Source: Clarkia xantiana subsp. parviflora (taxonomy: Eukaryota; Streptophyta; Magnoliopsida; Myrtales; Onagraceae). Taken from it: a stretch of DNA of 64,000 bases. The stretch is from positions 30,694,763 to 30,758,762 of the forward strand of contig JAPTYO010000003.1 of the NCBI GenBank assembly GCA_036873135.1, in the 5' to 3' direction. Below, piece after piece: positions 61,190 to 64,000 of this stretch. Each line of letters opens with the position of its first letter. The first letter of the stretch is position 1. The notes beneath the pieces were generated by a model. The model saw nothing but the letters and a program-made list of their open reading frames with translations, had not been told where the DNA came from and did no database searches. The position numbers and the translations under genes were made by a program.

Positions 61190-61810
61190 AAAATCGCCAT
61201 GGGAGAAAAATCTGAGCTCTCAGGCTCTAACCATGATTCCTCTGCTCCCAACGATCTGATCCCTAACAAGAAGCATCTGGCGATGCTCGAGCGCCTCTCT
61301 AACTGCCACCAGTCTCTACCAAGCAAGCCCAATCCCTCCTCGTTCGAATCCACCGCCGCATTTCTCTCTAAATTCGCCGAAATCGAAGAACTCAATTGAG
61401 TCCGATCTCTCCCAGTGCCGCGACACCGATCGGACGCAGCTCATGCTCCGACTTGACGCCATCTCAAACTCAATCACCGATCTGGAGAAGCTCGTCGCCG
61501 AGAGCTCGTACTACCTCCCGTCGTACGAAGTCCGGTCGTCTCTGAAGACAGTCTCGGATCTGAAACTCTCTCTTGAGAGCTTGATTTCGAAGAAGAAGTT
61601 CTCGTTCAAGTCCAAACCGAAGAAATCTCCGATCTCTGTAGTCGAAGTCAATTCACCACCGGAGATATCTCCTCCGGCGAGGATTGGAGATTGGCGAGTT
61701 CTCGATATCGGATCTTCAATCGTACGAAGTCCGGTCATCTCTGAAGATCGTCTCGGATCTGAAGCTCTCTCTTGAGAGCTTGATTCCGAAGAAGAAGTTG
61801 ATGAAATAAG
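61190..61810 (+). pseudogene. Captured tubulin-folding cofactor C (TBCC) N-terminal fragment
   Basis: Inside the CACTA element two adjacent frames read like the N-terminal part of plant tubulin-folding cofactor C (PORCINO type). First NKKHLAMLERLSNCHQS...STAAFLSKFAEI; then, after an extra base (GAAATCGAAGAACTCAATTG near 61379-61398), LRLDAISNSITDLEKLVAES and SYYLPSYEVRSSLKTVSDLK, ending with KKKFSFKSKPKK. The native protein helps fold alpha/beta-tubulin dimers; this piece lacks the catalytic beta-helix domain. From about 61717 to 61800 the segment CGTACGAAGTCCGGTC...AAGAAGAAGTT (first at about 61523-61607) is repeated, a partial internal duplication. Not functional. Identification is from memory of the family. 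Confidence 0.7.
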
Positions 61811-62159
61811 GTTATTCGAGCAAGATGAAGGTCTGTTGTGTTTCTCAGAGCTGTTTTTTTTTTTCCCTGAGTGTGGCAATTTTACCGGAAATTTAATTTA
61901 TTGTTGTGCCAATCTGAGTTGTTTTCGTCATGGTTATCACTGGTAGGTATCATAAAAGGGGGAAACTTGTTCAGTCATATTCTTCTAAGTATCTGGAAGG
62001 AATCCTTGTAAGTCGCATTTTATTTCATCACTCTCTCTACCTCTTTATTTTGTTACTGTTATTTGATGAAGTAGCATTAGATTAAGTAAGAAGTTCAGGC
62101 AAATAAGTAAAATTTTCACTGAGATTTCTGCTTGAGGTAGAACTTCATTTGCCGTTTCA

Positions 62160-62310
62160 GTGAAATTATGTTTAAGCATGTCATTAAGGATTTGTCTTAC
62201 TTGATACATGTCAAAAAGACTGAGGAACCATCAGATGTAGATGTTGAACCTGCTGATATACTTGATGCTGTGGATACATATGAATTCCTTGTTTCTTGTC
62301 CTGAAGGTAA
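62160..62310 (+). other. Coding-like exon of unknown origin inside the CACTA element
   Basis: An open stretch reads EIMFKHVIKDLSYLIHVKK, then TEEPSDVDVEPADILDAVD and ends EFLVSCPEG before a GTAATA donor-like site. It has the look of a captured exon. I do not recognise the gene. Confidence 0.35.
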
Positions 62311-62779
62311 TAAAATTGAATCAAGTTCTTGATATGTATGGCATCCTCGGTAGTAAGACTGTGAAAATCTTATATGCATAGAATGTAAGTCTGCTCGTGT
62401 AGTTTATGTAGTCTGCTTCAGTCCTCTTATGGTAAGTGGCCGATACTTTTAATATGTTATTAGAGTAATTGAAGATGAGACCATCAAAGTGGATAAGTAT
62501 GTCACTGACTTATGGGTTAGGATACTGCTTAATAGTTCATAAGCATCAAGAGAGACTTATGGGTTAGGATACTGCTTTATTTTGTAAATGTTTTTGCAAT
62601 TACTATTTTTGATAATTAAAAACTGAATGTTTTGATAATTGAAACTTGTGAACAAGATCTGAACAGAGCAAAAGATCTCTATAGAGTTCAGTTCAGGTCG
62701 CACAAGAGGATATGGGTTGGGAGTTACCACATCCGAGCTAAATGGAAGGAGTACTAGTTCAGGTCGGAACAAGCATTAT

Positions 62780-63010
62780 GAGGCATTGTTTAGGGAGTAC
62801 CAAGCAACCATTGATGAACAGTCAGAGGCACTTGCACGTGCACAAGCTGAACAGAGTTGAGCAGGCGGAGGCACTTGAGCGCGCACGAGTTGAGCAGGCG
62901 GAGTCACTTGAGTGTCAGGGTTGAGCAAGCAGAGACACTAAAGTGTGTTCAAGCGGATGCACGAGCGAAGATGTTCGCTATTCTTAAGGGGTTTGGACTA
63001 AGTCAACCTT
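62780..63010 (+). pseudogene. Decayed C-terminal coiled-coil of a plant transposon protein
   Basis: Three frames together give repeated units of the form (R)VEQAE(A/S/T)LE: EQSEALARAQAEQ, VEQAEALERARVEQAESLE and VEQAETLKCVQADARAKM, followed by FAILKGFGL. Such Glu/Gln-rich heptad repeats end many plant En/Spm-type proteins. Frameshifts at about 62855 and a TGA at about 62922 break it. Confidence 0.5.
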
Positions 63011-63435
63011 CTTTAGATATGAGCTCTTATTATGTTTATATGACTATCTAGTAGTCTACTTGTGAGTTTATTATATTTTGACATCTACTAGACTACTACT
63101 TTAGTTATGAACTTCTATTATGTTTATGTAAAAAAACTATCAACTACTTTGTTTATGATGACTTTAACTTTAAAGTCTATTACTTTTGGATTCAATGAAT
63201 TTGAGTATAATTGGTATATTATATTTATATGAATTTGGTATATTATATTATAATTGAATTTAATATATTGTACTGCAGGTTTAGGCAACGCATGATGCGT
63301 TGTTTATACTTGTACTAAATAACGCTTTCTGAGTTGTCTATACTTGCACAAAACAACACTAATAGCGTTGCATATGATTGAAATACAGACAATGATAAAA
63401 ACGTTGCTTATTCTTGAAAGTAAAGACAACACAAA

Positions 63436-63702
63436 AAGCGTTGTCTATACTAGAAGTATAGGCAACGCATGTAGCGTTGTTTATACTAGAAGTATAGGCA
63501 ACGCAAAAAGCGTTGTTTATACTAGAAGTATAGGCAACGCATGTAGCGTTGTCTATACTAGAAGTATAGGCAACGCAAAAAGCGTTGTCTATACTAGAAG
63601 TATAGGCAACGCAAAAAGAGTTGTCTATACTAGAAGTATAGGCAACGCATGTAGCGTTGTCTATACTAGAAGTATAGGCAACGCAGAAAGCGTTGTCTAT
63701 AC
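63436..63702. repeat. 36-bp tandem array, seven units, in the CACTA right subterminal region
   Basis: CTAGAAGTATAGGCAACGCA recurs seven times at exact 36-bp spacing (about 63450, 63486, 63522, 63558, 63594, 63630, 63666). Each unit contains two small palindromes, TATACTAGAAGTATA and GCAACGC-N6-GCGTTG. The six bases in the middle of the second vary: TGTAGC, AAAAGC, AAAAGA or GAAAGC. The 12-residue repeat open frame across it is only a result of the unit being a multiple of three. Confidence 0.9.
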
Positions 63703-64000
63703 ATAAAAGTTAAACAATGATTTCTTGCGTTATCTAAACCCTAGATAAGGACGACGTTAAAAAAACGTCGCATTTACTTATTTTTTAGGCGACGCTTAAG
63801 GCTAAACGTCGCAAAGTTTTAGGCGACTCCCCCCAATGCCGACGCTTCCATTTGCGTCGCGGATTGCGTCGCCAAACTTTAGGCGATGCAAAAAGCGTTG
63901 CCTAAAGCCAACTTTAGCGTTGCCTAAACCCTATTTTCCTGTAGTGACACCACATACCAAACACTGTAATCTAACATTACAATCTACATTACAACTCACA

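Larger units (their letters stand above)
60240..63949. mobile_element. CACTA (En/Spm-type) element carrying captured gene pieces
   Basis: The element spans 60243-63946 (3704 bp). The left end CACTACTAGAAAACTAG and right end CCTATTTTCCTGTAGTG are inverted. The 3-bp target duplication is ACA (60240-60242, 63947-63949). The subterminal regions (60265-60735 and 63275-63930) are packed with GCGACGC / GCAACGC / GCGTTGC words in both orientations. The interior holds a tubulin-folding-cofactor-C fragment, an unidentified coding-like piece and the decayed tail of a transposon protein. No intact transposase is present, so it is non-autonomous. Confidence 0.88.
59537..64000. mobile_element. TGTTTGG-ended repeat interrupted by a CACTA element, running off the window
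   Basis: The sequence from 59537 (GGGGGTGTTTGGAAGGATAT) is full of inverted and direct ATTACATC / CACATTA / ACGTAATGT words, and so is the piece after 63950 (CCACATACCAAACACTGTAA, ACATTACAATC). Removing the CACTA element with one copy of its 3-bp duplication rejoins CACATTACA to CCACATACC, so the older repeat was the host. Its right end is probably outside the window, so its class cannot be set. Confidence 0.5.

Noticed and set aside
63436..63702. CRISPR-like array (regular repeats with short variable spacers)
   Set aside because: The variable part is only six bases and comes in a few forms; the context is a plant CACTA element.
63344..63706. 120-residue open frame with a 12-residue repeat (VVYTRSIGNA...)
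   Set aside because: It is the translation of the 36-bp DNA array; the unit length is a multiple of three, so one frame stays open. No start context or family supports a protein.

Overview
This is nuclear DNA of a flowering plant, almost certainly a eudicot. Its genes are split by short AT-rich GT-AG introns, its spacers are AT-rich, small transposon relics are common, and the RbohF-like, DPMS1-like, V-ATPase D and S-protein-like products are typical plant proteins. I cannot name the species.

Left part (1-20 kb). A complete 14-exon NADPH oxidase gene of the RbohF type lies at 2850-10634 (+). It is followed by a Mutator-like MITE (12500-13124), a tiny two-exon C2H2 zinc-finger gene (13235-13569) with a decayed partial copy beside it, an F-box/DUF295 gene (14195-15532, -), and a dolichol-phosphate mannosyltransferase subunit 1 gene (16157-18012, -). 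The last carries a broken splice donor and a frameshift, so it looks like a recent pseudogene.

Central and right part (21-59 kb). The main content is a tandem cluster of twelve single-exon LEA_2 / NDR1-HIN1-like membrane-anchored proteins (late embryogenesis abundant protein At1g64065-like). Five belong to a MADKNQ/MANPNQ-type subgroup (21.4-35.7 kb, one inverted), one is divergent (38.1 kb), and six belong to a MAGKDVES-type subgroup (42.5-59.1 kb). Eight are intact and four are broken: a 2-nt insertion, a 1-nt deletion, an N-terminal shift plus a nonsense codon, and a 2.3-kb CACTA transposon insertion. Three of these lesions fall in the same few codons of the transmembrane segment. Most copies share a promoter block with the core ATCTAGAAG about 200-280 bp before the start codon, often with GTCAA and CGCG motifs. 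Two unrelated genes interrupt the cluster: V-ATPase subunit D (39530-40315, -) and a secreted S-protein homologue (47184-47645, -).

Mobile DNA. Several non-autonomous elements can be bounded by target-site duplications read directly: three GGTTAA...TTAACC MITEs with 9-10-bp duplications (Mutator-like) plus two further relatives; three hAT-like elements with 8-bp duplications; and two CACTA elements with 3-bp duplications. The second CACTA (60243-63946) carries a captured, frameshifted tubulin-folding-cofactor-C gene fragment and a 36-bp satellite-like array, and sits inside another repeat that runs off the right edge. A plastid-derived atpH fragment (NUPT) lies at 30216-30368, and a Ty3/gypsy protease-region relic near 51.4 kb.

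I found no single undescribed gene system. The most notable structure is the LEA_2 cluster, with its shared promoter block and repeated lesions at one site, together with the gene-capturing CACTA element.
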